DNA of 64,000 bases from Bacillota bacterium (GCA_023415795.1 JAEZJG010000021.1:41923-105922); one strand, 5' to 3'; positions 48,828-57,694 are shown, counted from the first letter of the stretch. The notes: generated by a model from the letters alone, not told the origin. Made by a program: numbers and translations.

Positions 48828-50237
48828 TTATGCGGGTTTTTTCAGGTTCGGATAGGATTCGATAGCGGCTTTGTAGAAGTTCTCGTAAGCCTGCTCCTCA
48901 GTGATCGTGCCAAGGAAGTAGTCCTTGAACGCGGCCGGAAGGGGTTCGTTGAGCAGCTGGTCATACATGGTGATGTTGCTCATGTCGATGCTCTTGGCGC
49001 TGTCCAGCAGCACTGCGATGTGGTTCTGTCCGCCCAGGAACGGGTGACCATAATCGCTGGCCGCAAGTTCTTCCATGGCCTTCGCATTGTTGGTGAAGTC
49101 AGCATACTTATTCGTGATCTCAACCAGCGTATCCTTATCGCAGGTCAGCTTTTTCATGATTTCGCGGGTCAGGTTAACATTGTCGGAGCCGGTAGCTGCG
49201 CACAGCCAGGTGCCGCCCCAGAAGAAGCCCTGCGGTCCCTTGACGAGGCCCCAGTCGCCATAGCTGCCGTTGCCCACAGCGGGTTCAGCTTCAGCGTCGG
49301 CCAGCGTTGCCGGCATCAGGCAGAAGTCGAAGAACCAGCCAGGTCCGAAGTAGCACATGGCCTTGCCATCCACTTTGGCTTCATTAAAACTCTCTGTTGC
49401 CCAAATGTCATAAGGAAGGGTGTATCCCTTTTCCAAATAGGTCTTCTGCTGAGCGATCCACTGCTTGATAGCCGGATCAAATACGATCTCGTCGTTCTCA
49501 TTGACCCACGGTGCAGAGGTGTTGTTGGAGAATACGCGGTAGTCCGCAACGAAACCGGAGGTCATGTAATAGCCTTTAGCCTTGGCCTGTGCCGCCACGG
49601 CGTCAAACTTATCCCAGCTGTCCAGCGCAGCCTGCACGGTTGCCGGATCATCGGAGCCCAGGACTTCCTTCGCAATAGAACGACGATAGATCAGACCGCC
49701 GGGGCATGCCTGCCACGAAACGCCTTTAAGATTGCCACTTGCGTCCGTGCAGATATCCTTGGTATACTGATACATATCAGCAGTATCGGCTTCTGTTAAG
49801 CCTACATCGCTGTATATGTTGGCCGAGTAGGGGCTATTGACGTATTTGAGTGCATAGTCGGCTTCGATCAGGAACAGATCAACCTTGTCGTCAGCAGCTG
49901 CGCCTTCTTGAGCCAGCAACGCTTCGTCAAGCTTCTGCTGATATGCGCCGCCATCGCTGGGCGTGATCACCCAGTTGACCGTTACGCCTTCAGGTATAAG
50001 GCCTTTATCTTCAAAGAAAGCTTTAAACCTGTCTTGGAACTCAGTGTTCCAGCAATAGATGTTGTACACTTTGCCGGTATCTGCTGCTTCGGGGGCTTCG
50101 GTTTCATCAGCAGGCGCCGGGGCTTCAGTCGCAGCCGGAGCTTCGGACTGTTCCGTCGGAGCGGGAGCGGGAGTGCTGCATCCAACCAACGAAAAAATGA
50201 GGATGAATACCAGCATAAGCGAGATAAGCTTTTTCAT
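48828..50237 (-). CDS. Extracellular sugar-binding lipoprotein (CUT1 family, probable cellodextrin)
   Basis: The signal peptide KKLISLMLVFILIFSLVGC has a lipobox with Cys near residue 20, followed by a Pro/Ala/Glu-rich linker (APAPTEQSEAPAATEAPAPA). The mature part is a typical type-I/CUT1 binding protein (VYNIYCWNTEFQDRFKAF, DKVDLFLIEADYALKYV, AYENFYKAAIESYPNL). It has 469 residues. It captures a sugar and passes it to the two permeases. Cellodextrin as ligand is inferred from cellobiose phosphorylase and GH9 in the locus. Confidence 0.88.
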   Translation of the reverse strand: MKKLISLMLVFILIFSLVGCSTPAPAPTEQSEAPAATEAPAPADETEAPEAADTGKVYNIYCWNTEFQDRFKAFFEDKGLIPEGVTVNWVITPSDGGAYQQKLDEALLAQEGAAADDKVDLFLIEADYALKYVNSPYSANIYSDVGLTEADTADMYQYTKDICTDASGNLKGVSWQACPGGLIYRRSIAKEVLGSDDPATVQAALDSWDKFDAVAAQAKAKGYYMTSGFVADYRVFSNNTSAPWVNENDEIVFDPAIKQWIAQQKTYLEKGYTLPYDIWATESFNEAKVDGKAMCYFGPGWFFDFCLMPATLADAEAEPAVGNGSYGDWGLVKGPQGFFWGGTWLCAATGSDNVNLTREIMKKLTCDKDTLVEITNKYADFTNNAKAMEELAASDYGHPFLGGQNHIAVLLDSAKSIDMSNITMYDQLLNEPLPAAFKDYFLGTITEEQAYENFYKAAIESYPNLKKPA

Positions 50238-50255
50238 GTTTTCCTCCTTGTTTTG

Positions 50256-50283
50256 TACGCGCCATCCACCGGCGCGTATTTTT
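50256..50283. promoter_or_regulatory. Hairpin between lacI and the binding-protein gene
   Basis: TACGCGCC (50256-50263) and GGCGCGTA (50271-50278) form a perfect eight-base-pair stem. The run of T lies on the plus strand side (50279-50283), so on the leftward transcript the stem is not a full terminator. It sits in the 67-base gap and could lower read-through or protect the downstream message. Confidence 0.45.
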
Positions 50284-50304
50284 ATTTATTGATGACAAAT
50301 GCCA

Positions 50305-51312
50305 TCAAACCTCTTTCACAGTTCCCCCTTCAAGCAATGCACCCGGCACAATAACCTGCGCCGGAACAAACAGCTTCGGGGTCTCAATTTCGGATACCAG
50401 CTTCGCAGCGGCTTTGCGGCCGATGCCTTCCGCATCCTGACGATAGGTGGTAAGCCGGGGGCGCAGCGCCTGCGAAAGCAGTATGCCGTCGAAGCCTACC
50501 ACGCTGATGTCCTCCGGAATGTGCAGCCCCTGCCGTTCCAGCTCCGTCATGCCACCCAGAAACGAAAAGTCATCGGGATACAGTATGCAAGTGGGGCGGT
50601 TTTTCAATGCCAGCAGTTCTCGCGTGGCCAGACCGCTCAGCTTGGGGTCGTGATACAATGCCGCTTTTACATATTCATCCGGCACGTCTATGCCGAGGTT
50701 TGTGCATGTTTTATGGAAGCTGCCCAAACGCTTCTTTGTAACAGACGTATCTTCGCCGTGTATAAAGGCGATTTTCCTGTGCCCCTTTTTATACAGCGCA
50801 TTCACAATCTCTTCCATGCTGCCCACGTTGTCCGACAATATGGCCGTGCGGTGATTGAATACATGATCTATCGTCACCACTGGAATATCGCTTTCCACCA
50901 GCTTGATAACGTCGGGATCCGCAAAGTCTACCGAAGCAATCACCACGCCGTCGCAATTGCGGTAACGCGCATGCTCATAGTAGTCCATCTTGAAGTTGCC
51001 AATGTCCTTGCTGATGAAGGTGATGTCGTAGCCCAGCCGCTCTGCTTCCACCTTGAGGCTGTTAAGCACAGACGAGAAGTATTCATGCGCCAGACCGGAG
51101 GATGTTTTGTCTACAAACAGCACGCCTATATTATAGGAACGATTTGTTTTGAGTGCACGAGCCGCGGAATTCGGCAGATAACCCATGGACTGAGCCACGT
51201 TTCTCACCAGTTCCGTCGTATCTGGCCCAATATCCGCATAACCATTGAGCGCTTTACTCACCGTAGCGAGCGATACGCCGCATTGTTTAGCAACATCCTT
51301 CATCGTTACCAT
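50305..51312 (-). CDS. LacI-family transcriptional regulator
   Basis: The N-terminal helix-turn-helix and hinge are MKDVAKQCGVSLATVSKALN and GYLPNSAARALKTNRS. The periplasmic-binding-like domain follows (YNIGVLFVDKTSSGLAHEY, DGVVIASVDFADPDVI, FLGGMTELERQGLHIPEDIS, VVGFDGILLSQALRPRLTTY). It has 335 residues. The start is ATG 51312; MKDV at 51303 is a possible alternative. It lies first in the leftward sugar transport operon and faces the cellobiose phosphorylase gene. It probably represses both when cellodextrins are absent. Confidence 0.92.
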   Translation of the reverse strand: MVTMKDVAKQCGVSLATVSKALNGYADIGPDTTELVRNVAQSMGYLPNSAARALKTNRSYNIGVLFVDKTSSGLAHEYFSSVLNSLKVEAERLGYDITFISKDIGNFKMDYYEHARYRNCDGVVIASVDFADPDVIKLVESDIPVVTIDHVFNHRTAILSDNVGSMEEIVNALYKKGHRKIAFIHGEDTSVTKKRLGSFHKTCTNLGIDVPDEYVKAALYHDPKLSGLATRELLALKNRPTCILYPDDFSFLGGMTELERQGLHIPEDISVVGFDGILLSQALRPRLTTYRQDAEGIGRKAAAKLVSEIETPKLFVPAQVIVPGALLEGGTVKEV

Positions 51313-51387
51313 TTAATAAGTCACCATTAAATCGTTTGAGTATTTTTTATAACAAATTGTTGTGGGAATTCAATCTTAAATAACTAA

Positions 51388-51399
51388 ATCGTTTTCGTC
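51388..51399. promoter_or_regulatory. Operator candidate at the lacI promoter
   Basis: ATCGTTTTCGTC shares the CGTTTTCG core with the site at 51564-51575. It lies about seven bases downstream of the leftward -10 element, at or near the transcription start. Confidence 0.5.
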
Positions 51400-51405
51400 G
51401 GATTC

Positions 51406-51435
51406 ATTATATTATAATTGATTTTAATTAGTCAA
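51406..51435 (-). promoter_or_regulatory. Promoter for lacI and the sugar transport operon
   Basis: On the minus strand TTGACT (51435-51430) and TATAAT (51411-51406) are separated by 18 bases. The transcript has a leader of about 85 bases before the lacI ATG. Confidence 0.6.
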
Positions 51436-51517
51436 GTACTTTTTCTTAACTTTTTAACCCTTAACGGGCGCATACAGGTGATTATAAACAGATTATAAAT
51501 GAAATAATAAAAAACCT

Positions 51518-51547
51518 TTGACTTTCTTTTCGCTTCTGAGTTATTAT
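51518..51547 (+). promoter_or_regulatory. Promoter for the cellobiose phosphorylase gene
   Basis: TTGACT (51518-51523) and TATTAT (51542-51547) are 18 bases apart. It is divergent from the lacI promoter, and the operator at 51564-51575 lies just downstream of the start. Confidence 0.6.
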
Positions 51548-51563
51548 GAGCATACGGTACTAA

Positions 51564-51575
51564 TACGTTTTCGTA
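51564..51575. promoter_or_regulatory. LacI-type operator candidate before cellobiose phosphorylase
   Basis: TACGTTTTCGTA has perfect four-base arms (TACG/CGTA) around TTTT. It lies 16 bases after the -10 element, so binding would block initiation or early elongation. Confidence 0.55.
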
Positions 51576-51622
51576 ACTCTATCCACTCAGTAATTATCAT
51601 AAATATATTCGAGGTAATCCTT

Positions 51623-54049
51623 ATGAAATTCGGCTATTTTGACGACACAGCGAAAGAATATGTGATAACAACGCCCGCTACGCCATTACCATGGATTAAT
51701 TATCTGGGCAACGACGGTTTTTATGGTCTTATTTCCAATACCTGCGGCGGTTACACCTTCTATCGCGACGCCAAACTTCGCCGTCTCACCCGTTTCCGTT
51801 ACAATAATGTTCCATCCGATATGGGCGGCAGATACTATTATATTAATGATGGTGAAGCCGTTTGGAACCCCGGCTTTATGCCTTCTCAAACACAGACAGA
51901 TAGCTATCTGTGCCGCCATGGTCTTGGATACTCGGTGTTCCAATCAGAAAGAAACGGTCTTGCTGCCGAGCTTACCTGCTTTGTGCCGCTGAACGACGCT
52001 TGCGAGATCAACAGGCTGGTACTCAAGAACAACAGCACCGTGTCCAAAAGCTTCAAGCTGTATAGTGCGATGGAATGGTGCCTGTGGAATGCAGTGGATG
52101 ACGCCACCAACTTTCAGCGCAACTTCAACATCGGCGAGGCAGAAATTGTCGGCAGCACACTGTACCACACCACGGAATACCGCGAACGCCGCAATCACTA
52201 CGCGTTTTTCAATGTCAATACGCCCATTGACGGTTTTGACACCGACCGCGACAGCTTTGTCGGCCAACTTCGCTCCTGGGCAAACCCGCAGGCGGTGGAG
52301 CAGGGTATCAGCCACAACAGTATCGCCTCCGGCTGGGCGCCCATCGCCAGCCACCGCATCGATGTAACGCTGGCTCCCGGTGAAGAACGCTGCTTCATAT
52401 TTCAGCTGGGCTACATCGAGAATCCCGTCAAAGATAAGTTTGAAGCACCCGGTGCCGTCAATAAAACCAAGGCGCTTCAGATGATGGCACGGTATCAGTC
52501 TGCCGCCCAGGTTCAGAAGGCTTTGGACGATCTTGCCGCGTACTGGAACAAGCTGCTCAGCCGTTTCTCCGTTGAAAGCGGCGAAGTAAAGCTGGATCGT
52601 ATGATCAACATCTGGAATCAGTATCAATGCATGGTCACATTCAATATGAGCCGCAGCGCCAGCTACTTTGAAAGCGGTACCGGTCGCGGCATGGGCTTCC
52701 GCGACAGCTGTCAGGACCTATTGGGCTTTGTACACATGATTCCCGAGCGCGCGCGCGAACGTATACTGGATATCGCCGCCATACAGTTTGAGGACGGCAG
52801 CACCTATCATCAGTACCAGCCGCTCACCAAACGCGGCAATGCCGACATTGGCAGCGGCTTCAACGACGACCCGCTCTGGCTGGTTGCCTGCACCGCCGCC
52901 TACATACGCGAAACAGGCGACATGAGCATTTTGGATGCGCCTGTCATGTTCAACAATGTGCCGGGCAGCGAAGCGCCCTTGATGGAGCATTTGCGCCGCA
53001 GCATCAACTATACAGTGAAAAACAAGGGGCCTCATGGTCTGCCGCTGATCGGCCGTGCCGACTGGAACGACTGCCTGAACCTCAACTGCTTCTCCGTAGA
53101 GCCGGGCGAGAGTTTCCAGACCTGCTCCAACTTTGAAAGCGGATGCGCGGAAAGCGTGTTCATCGCGGGGCTGTTTGTATACGCCGCTGCCGACTATGCG
53201 GCGCTGTGCAAGCTCAGCGGTCTTGAGCAAGAAGCCGCTCAGATAGAGGCAGAAGCCGAAACAATGGCTCAGGCGGCGCTGACGCACGGTTGGGACGGCG
53301 AATGGTTTATCCGTGCTTACGATGCCTTTGGCAACAAGGTGGGCAGCCGCGAGTGTGCCGAGGGTCAGATATTTATCGAGCCACAAGGCTTCTGCGTGAT
53401 GGCGGGTCTCGGCGAAGCGGACGGACGCGGAGAAAGTGCGTTGGCATCGGTAGAAAAGCACCTCGTTAACGACTATGGCATAGAGCTGCTGCACCCTTGT
53501 TATACCCGGTATTACAAGGAGCTGGGCGAAATATCGAGCTATCCGCCGGGCTACAAGGAAAACGGCTCGGTGTTCTGTCACAACAATCCGTGGGTGTCTC
53601 TGGGCTACGCACGTCTGGGCAACGGCGAAAAAGCATACGATACTTATATGCGCAACTGCCCCGCCAATATCGAAGAGGTCAGCGAGATACACCGCACCGA
53701 ACCATATGTGTATTCCCAGACCATTGCGGGACGCAGTGCTCAGCGCTACGGCGAAGCGAAAAACAGCTGGCTCACAGGCACAGCAGCTTGGTCTTTTGTT
53801 GCCGCCACACAGGGCATCGTCGGCATAAAACCAGAGTTTGACGGTCTTTCAATAAAACCAAGTTTACCCGCGCACATTAAACGCTACACCGCCAAGCGGC
53901 TTTTCCGCGGCACTATGTACAACATCACTGTCATCAACAACGGCGGCAAGAATATTCACGCTGCCGTGGACGGTAAACCTGTGGCAGGCTGCGTGATTCC
54001 TCATGAAGAGGGTCTTACAAGCCGTGAGGTTGTCGTGATTCTGGACTGA
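51623..54049 (+). CDS. Cellobiose phosphorylase (GH94)
   Basis: This enzyme splits cellobiose with phosphate to glucose 1-phosphate and glucose, saving ATP. The sequence follows clostridial cellobiose phosphorylases almost block by block: MKFGYFDDTAKEYVITTPAT at the start, FYRDAKLRRLTRFRYNNVP, MVTFNMSRSASYFESGTGRG, MGFRDSCQDLLGFVHMIPER, EDGSTYHQYQPLTKRGN, GLPLIGRADWNDCLNLNCFS (catalytic Asp), YKENGSVFCHNNPW and GEAKNSWLTGTAAWSF. It has 808 residues, the expected size for a cytoplasmic protein. ATG 51623 follows GAGGTAATCC; the longer frame to 51518 begins inside the promoter and is rejected. Confidence 0.95.
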   Translation: MKFGYFDDTAKEYVITTPATPLPWINYLGNDGFYGLISNTCGGYTFYRDAKLRRLTRFRYNNVPSDMGGRYYYINDGEAVWNPGFMPSQTQTDSYLCRHGLGYSVFQSERNGLAAELTCFVPLNDACEINRLVLKNNSTVSKSFKLYSAMEWCLWNAVDDATNFQRNFNIGEAEIVGSTLYHTTEYRERRNHYAFFNVNTPIDGFDTDRDSFVGQLRSWANPQAVEQGISHNSIASGWAPIASHRIDVTLAPGEERCFIFQLGYIENPVKDKFEAPGAVNKTKALQMMARYQSAAQVQKALDDLAAYWNKLLSRFSVESGEVKLDRMINIWNQYQCMVTFNMSRSASYFESGTGRGMGFRDSCQDLLGFVHMIPERARERILDIAAIQFEDGSTYHQYQPLTKRGNADIGSGFNDDPLWLVACTAAYIRETGDMSILDAPVMFNNVPGSEAPLMEHLRRSINYTVKNKGPHGLPLIGRADWNDCLNLNCFSVEPGESFQTCSNFESGCAESVFIAGLFVYAAADYAALCKLSGLEQEAAQIEAEAETMAQAALTHGWDGEWFIRAYDAFGNKVGSRECAEGQIFIEPQGFCVMAGLGEADGRGESALASVEKHLVNDYGIELLHPCYTRYYKELGEISSYPPGYKENGSVFCHNNPWVSLGYARLGNGEKAYDTYMRNCPANIEEVSEIHRTEPYVYSQTIAGRSAQRYGEAKNSWLTGTAAWSFVAATQGIVGIKPEFDGLSIKPSLPAHIKRYTAKRLFRGTMYNITVINNGGKNIHAAVDGKPVAGCVIPHEEGLTSREVVVILD

Positions 54050-54091
54050 TTAAAGGTTTCCGGCGATACCGGAATAAATAATTCCCTTGCA

Positions 54092-54119
54092 CCGGTATTA
54101 CTCCATTAATTAATGCCGG
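54092..54119 (+). promoter_or_regulatory. Intergenic hairpin after cellobiose phosphorylase
   Basis: CCGGTATTA (54092-54100) and TAATGCCGG (54111-54119) form a nine-base-pair stem with one G-U pair. Another stem (TTCCGG/CCGGAA, about 54059-54075) lies just before. No T-run follows, so it is not a standard terminator; the downstream ABC ATPase may be co-transcribed. Confidence 0.4.
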
Positions 54120-54136
54120 GCATGAAAAAAGGAGGC

Positions 54137-54280
54137 ATGTTTTTTCCGCTTGGCTTGCGGTGCGGCAGCGTGGAGACCTGTCGTAATGCCCTTGGCACAT
54201 ATACGGCCAAAGGCGAGCTGCGTTTTTTAGCGGTTGCTGGGCGCAGCGAAGCTCATATCTATGGCAACAGTTACTCTTAA
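54137..54280 (+). CDS. Possible small ORF overlapping the msmX start
   Basis: A 47-codon frame (MFFPLGLRCGSVETCRNALG, then TYTAKGELRFLAVAGRSEAH) ends with TAA at 54278-54280, 20 bases inside the msmX gene in another frame. An AAAAAAGGAGG stands just before its ATG, but the one-base spacing is too tight; an in-frame ATG at 54122 lies before that site. MsmX itself lacks a clear ribosome site, so translation through this frame could help msmX start. No similarity was recognised, and it may be chance. Confidence 0.2.
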   Translation: MFFPLGLRCGSVETCRNALGTYTAKGELRFLAVAGRSEAHIYGNSYS

Positions 54281-55379
54281 AAACATCAAAAAGGTGTACG
54301 ACAAGAACATTCCGGCGGTGCACGACTTTAATTTGGAAATCGCCGATAAAGAGTTCGTCGTACTGGTGGGGCCATCCGGCTGCGGAAAATCGACCACTCT
54401 GCGCATGATCGCGGGGCTGGAAGAGATCACAGATGGCGAGCTGTATATCGGAGACAATCTGGTGAACGCGGTCGCGCCTAAGGACAGGGATATCGCGATG
54501 GTATTCCAGAACTATGCACTGTACCCCCACATGACCGTATACGAAAACATGTCCTTCGCGCTCAAGCTGAGAAAGGTCAAGAAGGCCGAGATCGATCAGA
54601 AGGTGCGCGAAGCCGCTGAAATATTGGAGATTACCGACCTGCTGCAGCGCAAGCCCAAGGCGCTCTCAGGCGGTCAGCGCCAGCGCGTGGCTATCGGACG
54701 CGCCATTGTGCGGCATCCGCAGGTGTTTCTGATGGACGAACCGCTATCCAACCTAGATGCCAAGCTGCGCAACCAGATGCGTGCAGAGATTATCAAGCTG
54801 CGCCAAAGCGTCAACACCACGTTTATCTATGTCACGCACGATCAGACTGAAGCCATGACGTTGGGCGACCGCATCGTCATTATGAAGGATGGCTTCATCC
54901 AGCAGATCGGCACACCGGCGGATGTATTTGACCACCCAGCCAATCTGTTTGTGGCAGGCTTCATTGGCTCACCACAGATGAACTTTTTCAATGCACGACT
55001 GGAGAAAGGCGACAGCTACTATCTGCGCCTTGGCAATGCCGTTATCAGCCTGTCTGACAGCACCAGCAGGAAGCTAGCCGCCAAGGGCATACCCGCCTGC
55101 GACATCAAGCTTGGCATACGCCCGGAGCACATCATGCTGACCGCACCCGGTCAGTCGGATTCCGTGCTGGCAAAGGTGGACGTTTCCGAGATGATGGGCA
55201 GCGAGGTGTACATGCACGTTACAGCGGAAAACACTGACTGCGTCATTCGCATCGCGACCGTTAACCTGCCCATCGATCACAAACGTGGCTTTGCCATGGG
55301 CGACGAAGTCAACTTCACCTTCGGCGGCGATTTGGCTCATCTGTTTGATGCGGAAAGCGGTGAGAACCTGCTCCTCTGA
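54261..55379 (+). CDS. msmX: ABC transporter ATP-binding protein, MsmX/UgpC type
   Basis: The ATPase domain (residues ~1-235) has Walker A LVGPSGCGKSTTLRMIAGLE, Q-loop MVFQNYALYPHMTVYENM, signature LSGGQRQRVAIGRAIVRHP, Walker B VFLMDEPLSNLD and switch VTHDQTEAM. The C-terminal TOBE/MalK regulatory domain follows (LGIRPEHIMLTAP, GSEVYMHVTAE). At 372 residues it is a standard MsmX-like multi-sugar ATPase and probably energises the permeases at 46871-48735. The start is ATG 54261; the upstream frame to 54234 has no ribosome site. The ribosome site for 54261 is also weak. Confidence 0.92.
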   Translation: MATVTLKNIKKVYDKNIPAVHDFNLEIADKEFVVLVGPSGCGKSTTLRMIAGLEEITDGELYIGDNLVNAVAPKDRDIAMVFQNYALYPHMTVYENMSFALKLRKVKKAEIDQKVREAAEILEITDLLQRKPKALSGGQRQRVAIGRAIVRHPQVFLMDEPLSNLDAKLRNQMRAEIIKLRQSVNTTFIYVTHDQTEAMTLGDRIVIMKDGFIQQIGTPADVFDHPANLFVAGFIGSPQMNFFNARLEKGDSYYLRLGNAVISLSDSTSRKLAAKGIPACDIKLGIRPEHIMLTAPGQSDSVLAKVDVSEMMGSEVYMHVTAENTDCVIRIATVNLPIDHKRGFAMGDEVNFTFGGDLAHLFDAESGENLLL

Positions 55380-55406
55380 TCACGACCAAAAGCAGAAGGA
55401 GTTTTT

Positions 55407-56747
55407 ATGCACAAAATAGACTACGATAAAGTATTTTATCAGGTTTGCCGCATGTTCTATCTGCAGCGCTGCGGGTGCCGCCTGACCGAGGAGCAAGCGG
55501 GTGTGTATGCGCACCCCGCCTGCCACACCACGGCGGCGCGCATTTACGGCACAGAGAATTTCATGGACGTCAGCGGCGGTTGGCACGACGCGGGTGATTA
55601 CGGCCGCTACGTGGTTCCTGCCGCAAAGGCAGTCGCAGATCTCATGCTGGCGTATACTGCTGCCCCATCCATGTTCAATAGCAGCCTTGCCCTCCACGAC
55701 AGCGCCGGCGGCGTGCCGGACATATTGACCGAGGTGCGTTACGAGCTGGAATGGATGCAACGGATGCAGCGCGACGATGGCGGCGTTTGGCACAAGGTCA
55801 CCTGCGCCGGGTTCCCCGGTTTCGTGATGCCCGAGTTGGAAACAGACGAACTAATTATAGCGCCGGTTTCCACGGCTGCAACCGGCGGATTCGCCGCCGC
55901 AATGGCAATAGCGGCACGCGTCTACGCTCCGTTTGACGCAGTTTTTGCGCAAGCCTGTCTATCTGCCGCTCGGCGCGCGTGGGATTTCCTTTCTGTCACG
56001 CAGCCGATACCTTTCAACAACCCGGAGGGTATCATCACCGGCACATACGATGACGAGTGCGACTGCGACGAGCGTTACTGGGCGGCGTGTGTTCTGTATG
56101 CCGCCACCGGCGAAGAGGCTTACCACGATTACATCCGGCGCAGCTACAACCCTAGGTGGGCGGCTGATCTTGGCTGGGCAGACGTCGGCGCATATGGCAA
56201 CGCGGTGTATCTCAGTCTGTCCGACGACATGGTGCATGCCGACTTAAAAAGAATGCTTGCCGACGAGCTGCTAAACGCCGCAGACCAGATTGTTGAAGCA
56301 ACCGACAGCAGCGAATATAACATTTCAGTCAGCGACTTTATCTGGGGAAGCAATATGGTGGTGTTAAACAACGCGATGCTTCTTCTGATGGCGAGCGACA
56401 TCTGCCCTAAGCAAGCGTATGCAATTTGCGCCCGCCGTCATATTGACTATATATTCGGCAATAACCCCATGTCTGTATGCTACGTCACCGGCGTCAATGA
56501 TGCCAGCACAAAGCATCCGCACCACAGACCGTCCATTGCGACAGGCCAAACTATGCCGGGTATGCTGGCAGGTGGTCCTGACGAGCATCTGCACGACGCC
56601 TGTGCCGAAGAGCATCTGAAAGGTAACACTCCTCCCTGTTGTTATATAGACCATGCGGACAGTTATTCCACCAACGAGGTGGCGATATACTGGAATTCTC
56701 CGCTGGTTTATGTGATGGCGCGGCTCCTGGCAGACTCAGTCATATGA
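55407..56747 (+). CDS. Glycoside hydrolase family 9 protein, cytoplasmic cellodextrinase-like
   Basis: The catalytic domain starts almost at residue 5 and fills the 446-residue protein. Motifs are VSGGWHDAGDYGRYVVPAA (the two Asp residues of the catalytic DAGD), GVPDILTEVRYELEWMQRMQ, FIWGSNMVVLNNAML, DYIFGNNPMSVCYVTG, HPHHRPS and YSTNEVAIYWNSPLVYVMAR (catalytic Glu). There is no signal peptide, no CelD-type Ig domain, no dockerin and no carbohydrate-binding module. GH9 proteins are usually secreted cellulases, so this form probably trims imported cellodextrins to cellobiose for the phosphorylase. AGAAGGAG precedes the ATG. Confidence 0.85.
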   Translation: MHKIDYDKVFYQVCRMFYLQRCGCRLTEEQAGVYAHPACHTTAARIYGTENFMDVSGGWHDAGDYGRYVVPAAKAVADLMLAYTAAPSMFNSSLALHDSAGGVPDILTEVRYELEWMQRMQRDDGGVWHKVTCAGFPGFVMPELETDELIIAPVSTAATGGFAAAMAIAARVYAPFDAVFAQACLSAARRAWDFLSVTQPIPFNNPEGIITGTYDDECDCDERYWAACVLYAATGEEAYHDYIRRSYNPRWAADLGWADVGAYGNAVYLSLSDDMVHADLKRMLADELLNAADQIVEATDSSEYNISVSDFIWGSNMVVLNNAMLLLMASDICPKQAYAICARRHIDYIFGNNPMSVCYVTGVNDASTKHPHHRPSIATGQTMPGMLAGGPDEHLHDACAEEHLKGNTPPCCYIDHADSYSTNEVAIYWNSPLVYVMARLLADSVI

Positions 56748-56757
56748 CGTGACTGCC

Positions 56758-56814
56758 AAACCGGCTGCAAAACACGTTAGTTTTTCGGTGTTTTTGCAAC
56801 CGGTTTCTTTTTTT
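56758..56814 (+). terminator. Terminator of the cellodextrin operon
   Basis: AAACCGG..GCAAAAACAC-like arms: AAACCGG (56758-56764) pairs with CCGGTTT (56800-56806), extended by GCAAAACAC with GTGTTTTTGC, followed by CTTTTTTT. It is the longest and clearest rightward terminator in the region. Confidence 0.75.
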
Positions 56815-56878
56815 CGATTCAAAATTGTCTTTTTTTCTATTTTTTGTAGTGTAATTTTTGTCATACACTTATGCAATC

Positions 56879-56907
56879 TTGACTGTATACATGTGGTCAT
56901 ATATAAT
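56879..56907 (+). promoter_or_regulatory. Promoter for sigH
   Basis: TTGACT (56879-56884) and TATAAT (56902-56907) are 17 bases apart, about 42 bases upstream of the TTG start at 56949. Confidence 0.6.
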
Positions 56908-56948
56908 TAAATACCAGCAGCAACGGTCGATTGACAGGAGGACAGGAA

Positions 56949-57599
56949 TTGGCCACTTACAACAAGTCTTCATTAGACGAAGCATGTTTACACTACGAGG
57001 ACTTAACAGATGAAGCCGTTGCGGAGCTTGCGCGCGGCTACGACGGGGACGCTCTCGAATATCTTCTCAACAAGTACAAGAACTTCGTGCGCGCCAAGGC
57101 TCGTTCATATTTTCTTATCGGCGCCGACAGAGAAGATATCGTTCAGGAAGGCATGATCGGCTTGTATAAAGCTGTGCGCGACTTCCGATCCTCCAAGCTG
57201 ACATCCTTTCGCGCCTTTGCGGAGCTGTGCATCACGCGGCAGATTATCACTGCCATCAAGACAGCCACGCGCCAGAAGCACCGCCCGCTCAACTCATACG
57301 TGTCACTCAACAAGCCGGCTTACGACGAGGAGTCGGATCGCATGCTGATCGACATGATATCGAGCACAAAGGTTTCCAATCCCGAAGATATCATCATCGG
57401 TCGTGAAGACTACTCCAACATCGAAACCAAGATGGGTAAGCTGCTTTCTCCGTTGGAGATGCAGGTGCTCAAGAAATACATGGAAGGCAAGTCGTATTTC
57501 GAGGTGGCCGACGAGCTGCGCCGCAGTGTCAAATCGGTGGATAACGCACTTCAGCGTGTGAAGAACAAACTGGAAAAGCTCATCTCTGACAACGACTGA
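56949..57599 (+). CDS. sigH: RNA polymerase sporulation sigma factor SigH
   Basis: SigH directs RNA polymerase to early stationary-phase and sporulation genes. Region 2 is very clear: ALEYLLNKYKNFVRAKARSY, FLIGADREDIVQEGMIGLYK, AVRDFRSSKLTSFRAFAELC and ITRQIITAIKTATRQKHRPL. Region 4 follows (LSPLEMQVLKKYMEGKSYFE, VADELRRSVKSVDNALQRVK). It has 216 residues, close to B. subtilis SigH. The start is TTG 56949 with AGGAGG seven bases before it; TTG 56931 lies upstream of that site and is rejected. It suggests that the organism can sporulate or descends from spore formers. Confidence 0.95.
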   Translation: MATYNKSSLDEACLHYEDLTDEAVAELARGYDGDALEYLLNKYKNFVRAKARSYFLIGADREDIVQEGMIGLYKAVRDFRSSKLTSFRAFAELCITRQIITAIKTATRQKHRPLNSYVSLNKPAYDEESDRMLIDMISSTKVSNPEDIIIGREDYSNIETKMGKLLSPLEMQVLKKYMEGKSYFEVADELRRSVKSVDNALQRVKNKLEKLISDND

Positions 57600-57694
57600 C
57601 CCGCCTGCAATATTGTATTCAGCTTATGCTATAGCATCACGTGGTTCAATCAGCCCGTTTTATTAGCTTACTATAATTGCGAGGAGGTTCAATC

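Noticed and set aside
50299..51330. Open frame of 343 codons on the plus strand opposite lacI
   Set aside because: The minus-strand LacI protein has full family motifs; the plus frame has none and begins in a gene's 3' end.
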